Assembly: GCA_920105625.2 (NCBI GenBank)
Contig: OV050030.1
Span: 422,091,240-422,155,239, forward strand
Direction of reading: 5' to 3'
DNA from: Clusia tigrina
Lineage: Eukaryota > Arthropoda > Insecta > Diptera > Clusiidae
DNA: 64,000 nucleotides
The translations under genes and the position numbers were made by a program. The notes under the pieces are model-generated. The model did not search any database and was not told the origin of the DNA. It saw only the letters and a program-made list of their open reading frames with translations. Positions within the stretch are counted from its first letter, which is position 1; every line of letters starts with the position of its first letter. This document shows, in pieces, positions 47,631-60,426 of the stretch.

Positions 47631-50600
47631 CATTTCTCTGGTAGGAAAAATTATAATTTGTGTCTTTCTCCAACTCCACTGCGTATTCTTCTCCTTGAAA
47701 ACTTCCAGGTTCTTCACCATTTCTATTAAGGAAACATGTGAAATACCAGCTTAGTCACTTTTCTGTCATTTCTATTGACTTCTGGCTGTTCTTGAGAAGG
47801 GTATTGGGGGCTTTTTTTATTTAAATAAAGCAATGCACTATCATAATAAAGCTTTAAACTTCTGTGAATGATGATTCTGGTCTTATGGACTTCATATAGC
47901 ATTTTTGTAGAGATAATAATTCCGTTGGCGTCTTGAATGATTGTTCTGCCGGACTCAATTGTAATGGCAGTACATGACCACAGATCACTGACTAATTCCA
48001 ATTTTGAATGTGTTGCGTTCTCATACATTTTTCAATTGTCCACAAAAGACCTGCAACAATATTTTTTCTTAAGACCAAGTTAAGTTGTGATAAACTTCAC
48101 AAACTCAATTCATTGAAATCTTATGACAATCAAACGCGCACGCACACGCAGCCCCACACAACATACTCGCCATACACGATTACTTGCTTGCACGCAGTAC
48201 CTGCACATGTCAGGTTAACTCACGCCCATAACGACATTAAATCGCACAGTAACACGTAACAAACGTAAATGCGTCAGGAAGCACCAGGAACAAACAGCAA
48301 TAACAAAGGGTAAAAAGTGCAAACTTTTAGGGGAATAACTTACGCAAGCACATCGTCGAAGGAATGCTGTGCTGCACGACAACGTACGAATAAGCAGGAA
48401 CGTGGTGACGTGTCTACAGACGTAATTCGCAAGGATATGTCGCTAGCATGTTTTACACCCACCCACCCATCCAACCAAGCAGCCAACCAGCCAACCAATC
48501 GACCAACATTCATGCATGCATGCATGCATGTACGAGTGTGTAATGCTCACATGCGTTGGCATTCATTGTTGTCGCCAGAAGAAGCTTGCAGCATCGCGCA
48601 CCACCTCAGCATTGGTACTGGCAGTCAAGCTGACGATGACGATAACTGTGGCTGCGTCATTCTCCTTCTGGTCCCGTCATCGATAGCACAGAACGCCAAT
48701 TGCGCTTGAAAGCTAATGAAAACGTGTAAAATGTGTTGCTACTCGCAGTCGTACTGTCGTTATCGCACATAACAACTGCCTTTCATTGCTGTTGACGACG
48801 TGATCATAGCCACCCGCAGGCAACTCACAGCGCAGTGCAGCGCGCAGCACAATTGTTAAAGCTGCTGTGTCAAACATTTCAATTTGAAATGCTGCTGAGG
48901 AGAGGGGGACTCCTCTACCACCCCCCTACCCACAAACTGTCAATTTGTATTGCACATTCTTAGCAATTTTATATGATTTTTTTTGGTGTTGTTCCCGTTT
49001 TATTGAGAGAGGTTGAGCGAGCAGAGGTTTGAAGGAGCTTTGCAGGATTTACGCCTGATCTGTGTGGGCTTGAAATAATGTGGGAGTGTTGTTTGTTTAT
49101 CTGGCTGGCTGTAAATATATATGAGCATGCTTTTAGGCACCAAAAGGTAAACAATTGCAAGCTGTCAAGAAGTGGGTTCCTACTACAAATGAAATTTTTT
49201 CTTATTTTTTCAATGTTGTCAGCGGCCCAATTATGTGCATTTTGTTAGCATTTTTATATTGTGTTTGTTTTTCTATTATGTTGGTATGTGTGCCAGCTGC
49301 CAATGAACCAAACCCCCACCCCCAACCCCCTCACATATGTAAAAATGTATGCAAAAAACCCATATATCATATTTTCATAGTTTTGTTGATGTTCTGGGAA
49401 TATTGTAGCGAAATGCAAACGAAGCAGGAAATGTTTAATAACAGTGTTGGCTTAAGGTTACCGCCAATACCACCACCAAAGCACTATCACCAACACCACC
49501 TCCAGCACTATCACCAACACCACCATCACAATCACCACCAGCACCAAGGCCACGAACAACTTTCATATTCCGCATGACTGTGATTGTGAGTTAGAAATCC
49601 CCAAAATGTCTTATTTTGAGGGAAATATTTTTATTTTTTTGTTCTTATTTGAGCGCCAATTCCTTTAATATAATAAATTTTACAGCTTTACGCCATTCAA
49701 GTTCTGTGGTTTTATTCTATGTGGCGATGGATAAAATTTGTTGTTTCAGTATTGTACCTTAAATGGAACAACCTAACCGTCTATGGTGTCCTTCAGAGTT
49801 CTTAGTCCACAGTAGGCGGAATGTAATACGACATACAAAAAGTAATCGAGAGCACTCTATAATATCTTCTAAAAGTATACACAGAAAGGAAGGAGGAACG
49901 CGTTTAAGGGAGGAGGAACGCGTTTAAGGGTATACTGTGATTTGGAAGGGCATATCATATTTCTTGGCGGTTTCTAATTTTACAAAAATCTTCTCACAAC
50001 ACCACTCAACTGAACATAGCAGACCCAAAGAGTAGTAGCCTAGCCCTCTATCTTATCCTTTATATTGAGAACTTTGGACTATTTAGACACAAAGTAAATT
50101 AAACGAAATCAATCAAATGTAATCTGAACTGTTCTAGTGTCCTTTACAGAACTTGATTTCATTTACTCTAATCTAAAAAAGCCACAATCGTTTACTATAG
50201 TTAGTTTTTACTCCTACTTTGGCCCCGATATTCATTGCTCACATCTGAAATGTTTGTGGTTAAGTATATTTTTTGGCACGAATTGCTGTAGCGTAAAATG
50301 CGCCGTAAATACGTTACTAATTGGCCTCTTTTAGCGGGTTTCCAGTAACGAGGACTACCAACAGCAAACTTATTTAAATTTTAAATTGAACTTACATTGT
50401 TGGTTCCTTGCTGTTTCTATTGTTGTTACTAGCACAACTCACAAATTAATACACAACTTATTTATGCTTTTCTATCAACAACACAACAGCACTAATTTTC
50501 GTGTTGCTTAAAATTTTGTCAGATTCGAAAGCTAAACAGAAATACCAAAGAAAAAGGAATTTCTTAAGAAAAAGTGAATTGTGTTTCATCATTTACTTGC

Positions 50601-51430
50601 GACGAGGAGGAGAGCACACACACAAAAACGGTACTTGAGAAAATAACATTGCATATTTTCCGGCGCTCTCTTCTTGCATACTTTACCAGTAACCCTCCCG
50701 AAACCTTATTGTCATCGTGTTTTCATCAACTGCAGCAGTAGCGACAATAGCAACAACAACATCATCATAGCAGTGGCAGTGGTGGCGGCCCATTGCTTGG
50801 GTGCTGCTTCATTTTCATCTTATAAATGAGGTCAACAAGCGCACGGTTCGCCTTGTCGCGTTCTCGCCTTTCTCGTGCTTTACTCATTTAATGTTTTTTT
50901 TCTGTTTTTCAACAAATTTTTTTTTTAGTTTCTTTGCTAATTTATTACAGCGCGTACCCTACATTCATGTATTCACGGTATATTAACATAAAATTATGAA
51001 AATATGTAATTGTGATGCCATGAAAGTGGGTTTATTCTTTCTTAAATGACTGTGATGGGCTTCTCGTTTGTTTGTTGTTTACATTGTCATTCTATAATTT
51101 ATTCTTATATATATATATATATAGAAAGGGTTCTTGCGACTGTTCCAGTGTTTAGAAATATGCCAATAACTCCCATTTGGTCAATACAATCTCTCGTGTC
51201 TTCGCATTTCCATATGATGGTTACATATATGGAAAGGAAGGGCGATTCTCCGATAGTTTTTTTATATATGAGTTTATGAAGGGGAATAGGAGAATTCTGC
51301 CATTTAATACACCAAAAATAAAAACGCAGAGACAAACTAGGAATGATGACACAATATAAAGATTGCTTTTCTTCTGCTTGAAGTTTCATTTTTAATTCTT
51401 GGGATGGACATTCTGATGTAGGGCGTGAAA
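47631..51430 (+). other. bl: bl intron 5, middle part
   Basis: No exon recognised. Short simple tracts include (CCAACCAA)n near 48475, (GCAT)n near 48512, CACCAC/CAACAC tracts near 49465-49545 and a 20-bp perfect duplication GGAGGAACGCGTTTAAGG at 49893 and 49911. Frames here are composition-driven. Confidence 0.5.
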
Positions 51431-51431
51431 C

Positions 51432-51630
51432 AACTCACTCACAGAGAAGAACTCACTCACAGAGAAGAACTCACTCACAGAGAAGAACTCACTAACAGAG
51501 AAGAACTCACTCACAGAGAAGAACTCACTCACAGAGAAGAACTCACTCACAGAGAACAACTCACTCACCGAGAACAACTCACTCACAGAGAACAACTCAC
51601 TCACAGAGAAGAACTCACTCACAGAGAAGA
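51432..51630. repeat. 18-bp minisatellite, 11 copies
   Basis: Unit AACTCACTCACAGAGAAG, exactly 11 x 18 bp, with AGAGAACA variants in copies 7-9. Both strands are open through it because the unit is a multiple of three (plus LTHREE; minus SVSEFF). These peptides have no other support. Confidence 0.95.
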
Positions 51631-51725
51631 GGAGATCCATACCTAGAATAGACAATTTTGCCTTATTATTAAGCCCGCCATTTAAAATTGCTCCTTATGG
51701 CTTAATTGTGATGTCCTAAATCTGG

Positions 51726-51833
51726 GCGCCAGTCTTCAATCAAAGTTGATACGAGCGCCAGTCTTCAATCAAAGTTGATACGAGTACCAGTCTTCAATCG
51801 AGGTTGATACGAGCACCAGTCTTCAATCAAGAT
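51726..51833. repeat. 29-bp tandem repeat, 4 copies
   Basis: GCGCCAGTCTTCAATCAAAG then TTGATACGA, four tandem copies with a few substitutions in the last two. Confidence 0.9.
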
Positions 51834-51839
51834 AGATGG

Positions 51840-54800
51840 AATCATGTTCCAACAGAGAAACAAGCCTTATTTAATAATGATATGGGGGCCTTCGCAACAG
51901 ACGGGCTTCCAATCTTCATTGTTTTTCTCTACCCACTTTTTGACTTCGTTTTATTTCTATAGAATATAATCAGATTTTCTTATTTTAGATAGTGTGCCTC
52001 CCAGTGTGTTCATAAATACCGTCTTTATTTACTCGTAGCAAACCTACTTTTTTTATGTATAACTTTTTAATGCATTGTGTTGTGGTCCTTCAGCATGCAA
52101 TCTGAATGCTATTATTTTAATTTTAATTATGTCCTCTGGAAATGTGTTGCTTTGAGGTCTCTTTATGTTCGTAGCATATTCCCCAAATATTGTTTTGTGT
52201 CTCTAATAAATTTTACAAAATTTGAATCCTCAACTAAGCTGCTTGGTTTACATTTGTGAAATAAGCGCATGGAGGAAACACAACTCCAAGGCTAGGCGGC
52301 GGCCAGGAAGGCAGCAGCAAGGCAGCTGGACAGCTGCTACCATACAAAATCTTGAATCTTCAATATGCTCGGGTCGCACTGCTCACAAAAAAATATTCAA
52401 AATTACACACCGAAGAAAAAGGAATATTTCCTCTACCAAAAACCTAACAAAAGCACCCAGACAGAGATCCAAAAACAAGACGGGCAGATGTTTCCTTAAT
52501 ATAAGAAAGAACCTTGAAAAATGTGTTTCAATTTCAACGCCTGCAAGTATAGTAGAGTTGCTTGCATGCATGTGTAGTTGTTGCGTTTATGGATGTTCAG
52601 CTCCTTGGCATTTGTCGTCTGCCGCGCCACGCTTGTCTTCAGCATCTCTTCCTCCTCGCTCATTATTTTTCGCTGCTTTTTTGGCTCTTTTTGTTGTAGT
52701 GTATTTAGCTCTGTTTCTATTTGACGCTCACCTTTTATGAGTTTATCCAGTTTAGTTCGGTGCGGGTTTGTGCCTAGGTACTAGGTATGTACAGGTTTGG
52801 TAAACTCTGCGTTTTTTGACTTCTGTTGTTCCTTTGTTGCATTTGTAGCGCATGCTGCTGCAGTTGTCTGACTGATTGACGAGGTTTTAAATTGCCTTTA
52901 AGCCTGTACGTAGGCTTATCTTAAGCGCTCTGACTGGCAGTTGGTCGCCTCGCTGGCACAGCATGTGCATTGATGATTCTTTCTTTATTTTCTTGTTGGT
53001 CTTTGTTGCTAGTTACCAGCTCTGTTTGCAGTTGTTGCTGTCTGTGTCCTTAGCAGATGGCATGTGCTGTGATCTGCTCATAAGGGTCCTTTTGGCGTTC
53101 TTTTCTTTTTTTTTTTTGCGTAGTCTCATTGTCATCTGTTGCTGTGTCTGTCTGTTGCTTTTTATGTTGCCGATATCAGTAGGATTTCTTGTATTTCAGT
53201 TTGACCAGATACTAGTTGGATTCGCTGCAAGCAAGTTAGACTTGAATATTTGCCACAATTGCCAATTTTATGCAAAGTTTTGCGCAGGGACAGAGTTGGA
53301 TTGTTCAAAGGCATATGAACCTGAACTCCGGGAATCTCACATACAGTTTGCAGGGGTTGTCGACGACTCCAATGCATGGAAAACTGAGAATTTATTCAAT
53401 TCTCTCAATTGTTAATTTGACAATACATCTGCAGGTTTTGTCTAGATTTAATGCCACAGTCGCCGAGTTATAGCTCTTTTGGCGTATAAAACTTTGAAAG
53501 TGCGGAAATTGTCCTGATTGCTTATTAGTTTTCTAGATTGTAAGCCTGGGAAATTACTGAAATCTCCGAAAATTGTATCAGGAATGTAGTAGTGAAGGAG
53601 GTGGAGGTGAAGGTGTGGTGTTCTTTTGCCCACTAACCTAAGATAACGGACCGCTACCTTTCAATTGAATATACCAATGAAATGAATTACTACATCGAAT
53701 TACTACATTATCATTAGTATAATTTTCCAAACACCTTTCCTCTTCAGTTATGTGGAGACATCATAGTTGCATGGACTCAAATATTGTGAGGAAATGCTCT
53801 ATGTACGAGTATGACAGCCGATCTGGTACTTTCCGTAATATGATGGCTTCATGAATTTCCTTTGTACTCTCAATTTTTTATTTTTGTTTAAGCATTTTGC
53901 AAATTACATCCAATCATTTCGCAGTTTTATTTCTTAGAGTCAGCCTTTTTAGAAATAGAATCCTTCCGTGCTGCTCTAGTTTTGTTTTTAGTTTTGCAAT
54001 AAAATCCTCGTTGCCTGCCGTAAGTTCTGTTTGCAGGTGCTTTTGCTTCATTTCATTCAAAATCATACGGGCAACTAAGTCATAACTCGTAAGTATGCCT
54101 TGGTCAACATATTGCAAGAGTCGATGACGCACGTGGGCACGACTCGAGTTACATAAGGGGTGTTCAAAGTATTCTTGGAGAGGTAATAAAAGACGACTGT
54201 GCTTTATTAGTTTGAAAATGATTTATTTGTAGAACACTGTAGGACACAAAGGAGTCATAATAGAGAGCTTTATCTCAGTATAAAGACACTTTTATAGAGA
54301 AATAAAACAATCGAGAATTAGCCAAGAGGAATAACAAATTGAAGTTGGTTTTCTTAAACTGAATAATACTGTTAATTTTGTAAGTGAAGTGAATTTGCTC
54401 CCGCTTAGTATTCCAAACCCGTAAGACTTTTCAGAAGACTTTCAAAATACTACAGTTGGGGCACTCCGTAGCTGTGTAGAACCACTAAATGTGTTCTCTG
54501 CTGGAAATATTATTGTTTAGAAAAGTCCTCACAATGACATGTTCCCTCAATTTGTTCGAACGACTTGTTTGAACATTTTACTTTCCGGAAGGAAAGGCAA
54601 AACTAATTCTAGGTTGGAACTCTTTTCTTGCACAGGCTGCCTACAAAAAAATACCCAACTTGGAGAGAATCACATCATGAAGAAAACCTGTGAAAGGAAC
54701 AGAAAAATCATTCCATCTTTTAAATAAATTGCTAACATCATCTCCTGATCATGGGATGCAAAACGCTTTCTGCTTAGGATTTGTAAAGAGTTGGGAATAA

Positions 54801-54857
54801 TTGTAAAGAAAATCAGAGCATAATTTATTTTGTTTCCACGACTTGTATATTTTATTT
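51840..54857 (+). other. bl: bl intron 5, no recognised exon
   Basis: Mixed composition with several frames of 60-170 codons that overlap each other and match nothing I know. One minus-strand frame (53914-54222) looks more protein-like and is listed separately. Confidence 0.4.
53914..54222 (-). other. Unassigned minus-strand open frame, about 100 codons
   Basis: From the stop near 54223 down to 53914 the minus strand is open. It includes VRHRLLQYVDQGILTSYDLV, then MILNEMKQKHLQTELTAGNE, then a K/L-rich end. The sequence is amphipathic, not a simple repeat, and reads like protein. It lacks a good ATG at its start (the first candidate is GTG at 54132). It could be an old coding fragment of a mobile element or chance. 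No family is recognised. Confidence 0.2.
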
Positions 54858-55289
54858 CCCAGTCTTTCAATTGCCCAATCCCAGTCTTTCAATTGCCCAA
54901 TCCCAGTCTTTCAATTGCCCAATCCCAGACTTTCAATTGCCCAATACCAGTCTTTCAATTGCCCAATCCCAGTCTTTAAATTGCCCAATCCCAGTCTTTC
55001 AATTGCCCAATCCCAGTCTTTCAATTGCCCAATCCCAGTCTTTCAATTGCCCAATCCCAGTCTTTCAATTGACCAATCCCAGACTTTCAATTGCCCAATC
55101 CCAGTCTTTCAATTGCCCAATCCCAGTCTTTAAATTGCCCAATCCCAGTCTTTCAATTGCCCAATCCCAGTCTTTCAATTGCCCAATCCCAGTCTTTAAA
55201 TTGCCCAATCCCAGTCTTTCAATTGCCCAATCCCAGTCTTTCAATTGCCCAATCCCAGTCTTTCAATTGACCAATCCCAGTCTTTCAGT
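54858..55289. repeat. 22-bp minisatellite, about 19.6 copies
   Basis: Unit CCCAGTCTTTCAATTGCCCA plus AT, period 22. The unit has no plus-strand stop in any frame, so two long overlapping frames (54843-55133 and 54871-55323) arise with a 22-residue repeat. Point variants (CCCAGACTTT, TTTAAATTG, TTGACCAA) recur in order, hinting at block duplication. Confidence 0.96.
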
Positions 55290-55294
55290 TCGTT

Positions 55295-58200
55295 TCCATC
55301 AAAAGTTGCTAGTGTCGAATTGAAATATTTTTACCTTTAAAATTCTGTTCTTTTCTTCAAATTTGTCCGTTTGGTTGCTCCAAGAAGGTTCAATAATATC
55401 CGTTCTCTCTTTTAATCAAATCCGTTCTCTCTTTTAATCAAAATAGACAATCAAGAAACACAATTTTTTCATTCTAAAGGAATGTGTTCCACAACTTTCT
55501 ACTGGAATAGTGGAAATAGTGTGCAATTTTTAGAGCTCTAATAATCAGCTTCAGTGTGTTATTCTGGGTATTGTTTAGATCCCAGTGATTAATGGAGCGA
55601 CGGAAGTCTCCTCCGTCATTACAAAACCTTAGATAAAGCCAGTTCTATTGGAGAAGAGACCAAACAAGCTGGGCGATATGTTATGACGCACATACTCGTG
55701 TCTTTTTTTATTGTACCCAGGTGATATTTCAAACCAAGGACCTTCAACTCGCCGTCGTTGGCTTCTTCGTTTATACTTTTTCAATATTAAATTTTAATTA
55801 ATCAAATTTACGTTCTTCTGAAAGGTCGGGTTTCTAAAAACATAACCATCTTTCGATCGAATCATCATGGAATAACTCGTCAGTTAAGAGGCCTTTTTTC
55901 TTTTGGCACACACCATCATAATTCAGCCACATTAACATCCGTCGTGGTCAAAGCCGAGAACTTTTTGTGGACCTCCTCCCTAGAACGAGAATAGTACTGT
56001 CCAAGTATGTGTAGTAGCGCATCACCATTGTCTGTGCATTGGCACATTTATGCTCAGTGATGCTATGTTTGCCATTCTACTGACTTCCAATTGTTTGGAT
56101 TCGGCAACTTTACCCTTCGGGGTTCTTTTGTAGCTAATGCAATGGTTTAGTTCTCTGTACTATGCTTGGTAAGGACTTTGTGAAGCTGAATGGACTGACT
56201 GACTGACTGACTGAATGGACTGACTGACTGACTCTGGTGTGCATGTAAAGATGGATCTCGTGTTATTATTGTTGGTATTTTAATTGTGTGCAATTTTGGT
56301 TGGGATCTTCGCATTGCATTTATAGTCAAATTTTAGACAGTCCGACATAGAATTTTAGTTGAAATTTAGATATGAAAGTTGGAGTGTGTGCTTGAGTAGG
56401 TGACAGTAGGGCTTCCATTCAGTACTGCAATGGAATAGAATATTAAAAATAAAGACACAATAAATTTTCTTTCTTTGGTGGTTGTCTTTTCAATTTGACA
56501 TTGAACTGCGTGCTCCGTTTCCATTTTAGATCATAAATAAACAAAATGTGCCTCATTTCTTTTCTAATTTATTTTCAAATTATTTCAACGAATATTCCAA
56601 GCTGCTGCCGCATGCGAGTACACGCATTTTATGCGTACTAATTTTGTCCTGTGCCGCCTTTTTCCTTGTACAGTACTACGGACATATGCGCATCACATCG
56701 CTCCTTTTTATTTTTTCTATACCAATTCCTCTAATGACAACTGCAGTAATAGCAGCCACAGCCGCAGCAGTCACATGCAGCTGCCCCTGTCCTTTTACTC
56801 AGCGCGCTTCCAATGAATTGAAAGTGTACTCCTCCCTCCCTCCTCCGCTATATTAATGAATGTCTAACAGGTGCTATCTTTGAATGGCACAAAAACCAAC
56901 CCAAGAAGACAAACAAAAATACAGGAAAATTACCAAAGGAACATCTGTTCCTGCCTCCATCTTTATCCTCCTTATTGTACTCATGCAATGCAGGGACGAA
57001 CGCGCGCGGATGTCCTCTTAATTTCTTGTCCTGAGCGGTGCGTTTCTCTCTGGTTTGGTTTGGTGTTGGTTCGCTTCACTAGGTTCATTTATATCTAGGT
57101 GTTTGCTTTCTTCCATAGGAAAAATATCCTGTACTGGTCTGGTGTGGTGTCTTTCTGCTCCATTCTTCGATTTCAGCATGTAATGCCTTTGTGCCTGTTA
57201 CTAATTACTTTAGATTGCAGTTGTTGCCTTGGAGAAAAGTTTCATTGGAAATTCTTTCCGCCACAGCAGAGCCAGTCAGTCGAGTGAGTAAGTAAGACTG
57301 CTGCCGCTCGCTTGGTTGCTTTGCTTTGCAACATCCAATGGCACTTTACTCTGTGGCTGAATGACTGAATCCCTCCGTGATTTTGTTGCTTGTTTGAATT
57401 TGTAGTTTAAATTAATAGAATGAGATTGAATTGGCGCTCTTTTTACTACTCGTGCCACTTCTACCTTTTCCGGTCTGTGTGTTCTGCCGCTGTTCTGCCG
57501 CTGTCCTGCCTCTGCTCTTTTCTTCACAATTGTCTTGTGCTATGTGTTGGCTACTGTTGCTGCTGTTCTGGATATGCTCGTCGTAATTGATCCTTGTTGC
57601 TTATCGAGTCCATTGTGTGTTTTTTTACATATTTACATACGACGGACGAGAGCATTGCGTCACGCTTGCATCTTCAAAGCAATGTTGGGAATAATTTAAA
57701 ACTTAAATAAATCGAACCCAACTGTCAAGTACAGCTACAGCGCATTTAATGCGTGCCTGCCTCCCCCATTTCCGCTTGTCTGTCTGTCCCATCCTGTGTA
57801 TTTCACTTTTGTCGGGCGGACCCCTCTACCCTGTACTTTTTCGAGTGTGTGTAATTCATCCTCTTACGTTTCGGGTTTATCCAACTTGAGCTGCACTTAA
57901 ATTGGTGCACTCACCGTTGTTGTATCATACACAAAATAAAAATTTAAAAAAAATTAAATATATATAAAAAAAATGAAAAGGAAAAGGCAAACGTTTGGTG
58001 CTCTTGCTGCTGCTGCTGCTCCTCTTGTGCCGTGCTGAGTTAGTTGTGTGTGAAGCGTAACTCCTTGCAGAGTTCGGTTTGGTTCCTCACATGCTGCTCG
58101 TATTATTTATACCTACATAATTCGTTTGGTTTTGACACGACTTCCGTTTCAGGCTGCTGCAGTTGTTCTTATAACTTATATTTACTTTTTTTTTTAAAAT

Positions 58201-59470
58201 ATTTTTGTTTGCACTCCTCTGAACTCTCCTCCCCTCTACCCGTGTTTTATTTCTTCGGTTTGTGAAGTGCTCATGTGCACCTACCTTCGTCTCCTTCTTC
58301 GTCGTTTCCTCCCGCCAAGCGTCGAAACTCGTTGGCAGCCGCAATTCAAGTTAAATATTGAAGTTTTGAAATGCTCATAGAAATTCCTTTCCACAACTCA
58401 ATTCACATCAACTTTTTTGCATATATTTTATAGCAGCAGCGTTGCTCATTTTTTATATTTTCATTCCACTTCCATTCCTAGTTTTTTGCCGCGCTTCCTC
58501 ATTCTGTAGCGTCATCCTGTCTTTATTTCCTTTGGTGTGTTGTCGTCGGCGCTCCGTGAACCTTTTCATTTATTTCATTTTATTTTACTAAATTCCGTCA
58601 TTCCGGTTAGACAGGATATTTTGCAAGGATGTGTTGTGTATAAAGTGCGAAAGCATATGCTTAAAAATGTTGGCTCAAAGCGCTTTGCTTCTGCTGCCTG
58701 CGGTAGTTTGGCGTTGATGCTCGTCCGTTCCACTTGTGCGTTTCTTTGTTTGCTTCCTTTCCCGCTCTGCTTGCTTGCTCCCTTACTACTGTTGTAGTTG
58801 TAGTTGTAGTTGGTTAGTTGGTAGCTGATGATGATGATGATGACGATGATGATGATGATGATGATGGCTTCAGCTCGTACTTGGTTTCTTGTTCCCGTTG
58901 GCTTCTAAATTTCTATTTTAAATAGGGCATTGATTGCATAATTGTGGGACACCCTGACTGCTGCTTGCATCCTCATACACCATGCTGGATGGTGGAACCG
59001 TCGTGCCTGGCAGTCACCCATCCAACCAACTATTAAACTGAACCATTTAGAGCTTGTGTTTTTTCACATTGTATTTATATGTAAAGGAATTTACACTGTT
59101 GAGCTTGTGCCTTGTGCTGTGGAAGGAGGACCATAGTTCAGGAAACTAGTTTACTTCAAAGAAATCATTTTGATTAATATGCCGTAGAAGGTTTATGAAG
59201 CTGATGCTTTACATTTTATGGATCCAAGCAAACAACCTTCTCGGCCTCAAGTAGTTTAATGAAATAAAATAAAATTTTTATTTTAAAAAATTATTAGAAT
59301 TTATTAAATTTTCGTTATATATCGTATGCCAAAGAAAAATACATCGTGAACTACTACCTATAACAATTAAAAGTTATTTGTTCCCTATGTTATTAGAGAT
59401 ATAGGCACATGTGACAATTTAATATGCAGTCTTAAATTCGTTATTATGTTTTGTGAGTCAGGTATCGATG
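55295..59470 (+). other. bl: bl intron 5, no recognised exon
   Basis: No exon found. Simple tracts include CTGA repeats near 56190-56232, (CTG)n near 58005 and a 50-bp (GATGAT)n tract at 58826-58866. Frames are short and overlapping. Confidence 0.5.
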
Positions 59471-59472
59471 TA

Positions 59473-60424
59473 CGAGGTGTGATCAAAAGATAACCGTTAT
59501 TTTCATCTTTTCGTGAGTTACGTATGTTGGATGTTCGCATTTTTTTTTTTTATGTTGGTACACATGTCTGTTATACATATATGTTGGCAATACCAACCAT
59601 TTTGGATTGTCAGTTTGTTTTTGACAGATAAAAAGGTTAGTCGTGTTTTGGTGTGCTCTTCGATTTTGTACTATTCGAAAAAATGGATCAAAGAAACTGT
59701 ATTCAGTTTTGTGTAAAAAATGAAATTAAATGCGCAAGGACATTTGAAATGTTGACTGTGGCCTTTGGCGAGTCTACTATGAGCAGAACACAAGTTCAAT
59801 TGTGGTATAACCGGTTTAAGGAAGGCCGAGAAGATGTCAATGACGATGCTCGTCCTGGTCGCCCGAGCACGTCAACAACCGATGAAAACATTGACGCAGT
59901 GAAGAAAATGATTTTGGATAATCGTCGAATCACTATCAGAGAGGTTGCTGATGATGTTGGCATATCGTTCGGCTCATGCCAAGCAATTTTTAGGGATGTT
60001 TTAGGCATGAAACGTGCGGCAGCGAAGATTGTTCCAAAATTGCTAAATTTTGAGCAAAAACAACGTCGCATGGACATCGGTCAGGAGCTGTTTTTGGCCA
60101 AAAACAAAACCGTTATCATGCCTCAACCACCGTATTCACCGGACTTGGCCCCCGCTGACTCTTTCCTCTTTCCAAAACTGAAGACACCGATGAAAGGAAA
60201 GCGTCTTGCTACGATTGAGGAGATAAAAGAAAAATCGAAACAGGTGCTGTAGGCGATACCAAAAAAAGCGTTTCAGAAGTGTTTCGAGGATTGGAAAAAA
60301 CGCTGGCATAAGTGTATTATATCTGAGGGGAATTACTTTGAAGGGGACAAGATAGTTGTTGATGAATAAATAAATACTTTATTTTTTGATCACACAATAA
60401 CGGTTATTTTTTGATCAAACCTCG
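59473..60424 (+). mobile_element. Internally deleted mariner-like element, 952 bp
   Basis: Inverted terminal repeats of 26 bp with two mismatches: left 59473-59498 (CGAGGTGTGATCAAAAGATA) and right 60399-60424, ending TTGATCAAACCTCG. TA flanks both ends (59471-59472 and 60425-60426). A second partial end, TTTTTTGATCACAC, lies just inside the right repeat. The ends and the protein differ clearly from the element at 46350, so this is another mariner lineage. Confidence 0.93.
59683..60369 (+). pseudogene. mariner transposase with internal deletion and a nonsense codon
   Basis: Begins MDQRNCIQFCVKNEIKCARTF. Residues 1-55 and about 68-115 are the two helix-turn-helix parts, with an ARPGRPST linker near 60-67. 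After MDIGQELF (about 60094) the frame jumps straight to LAKNKTVIMPQPPYSPDLAP. The central region with the first two catalytic Asp residues is gone, and only the third survives in YSPDLAPADS. The deletion keeps the frame, giving 189 residues to TAG at 60250-60252. Beyond the stop the same frame continues with the usual C-terminus (AIPKKAFQKCFEDWKKRWHK) to TAA at 60367-60369. The product could bind element ends but not cut; whether it is made is unknown. Confidence 0.93.
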
Positions 60425-60426
60425 TA

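Noticed and set aside
51392..51655. Complementary frames with LTHREE and SVSEFF repeats
   Set aside because: Opposite readings of one 18-bp minisatellite.
52222..53415. Frames of 172 and 150 codons on the plus strand
   Set aside because: Cys/Leu/Phe-rich, typical of T-rich DNA; no domain and no sign of splicing to bl.
54843..55323. Two long proline/serine-rich repeat frames
   Set aside because: Artefact of the stop-free 22-bp minisatellite; two frames are open at once.
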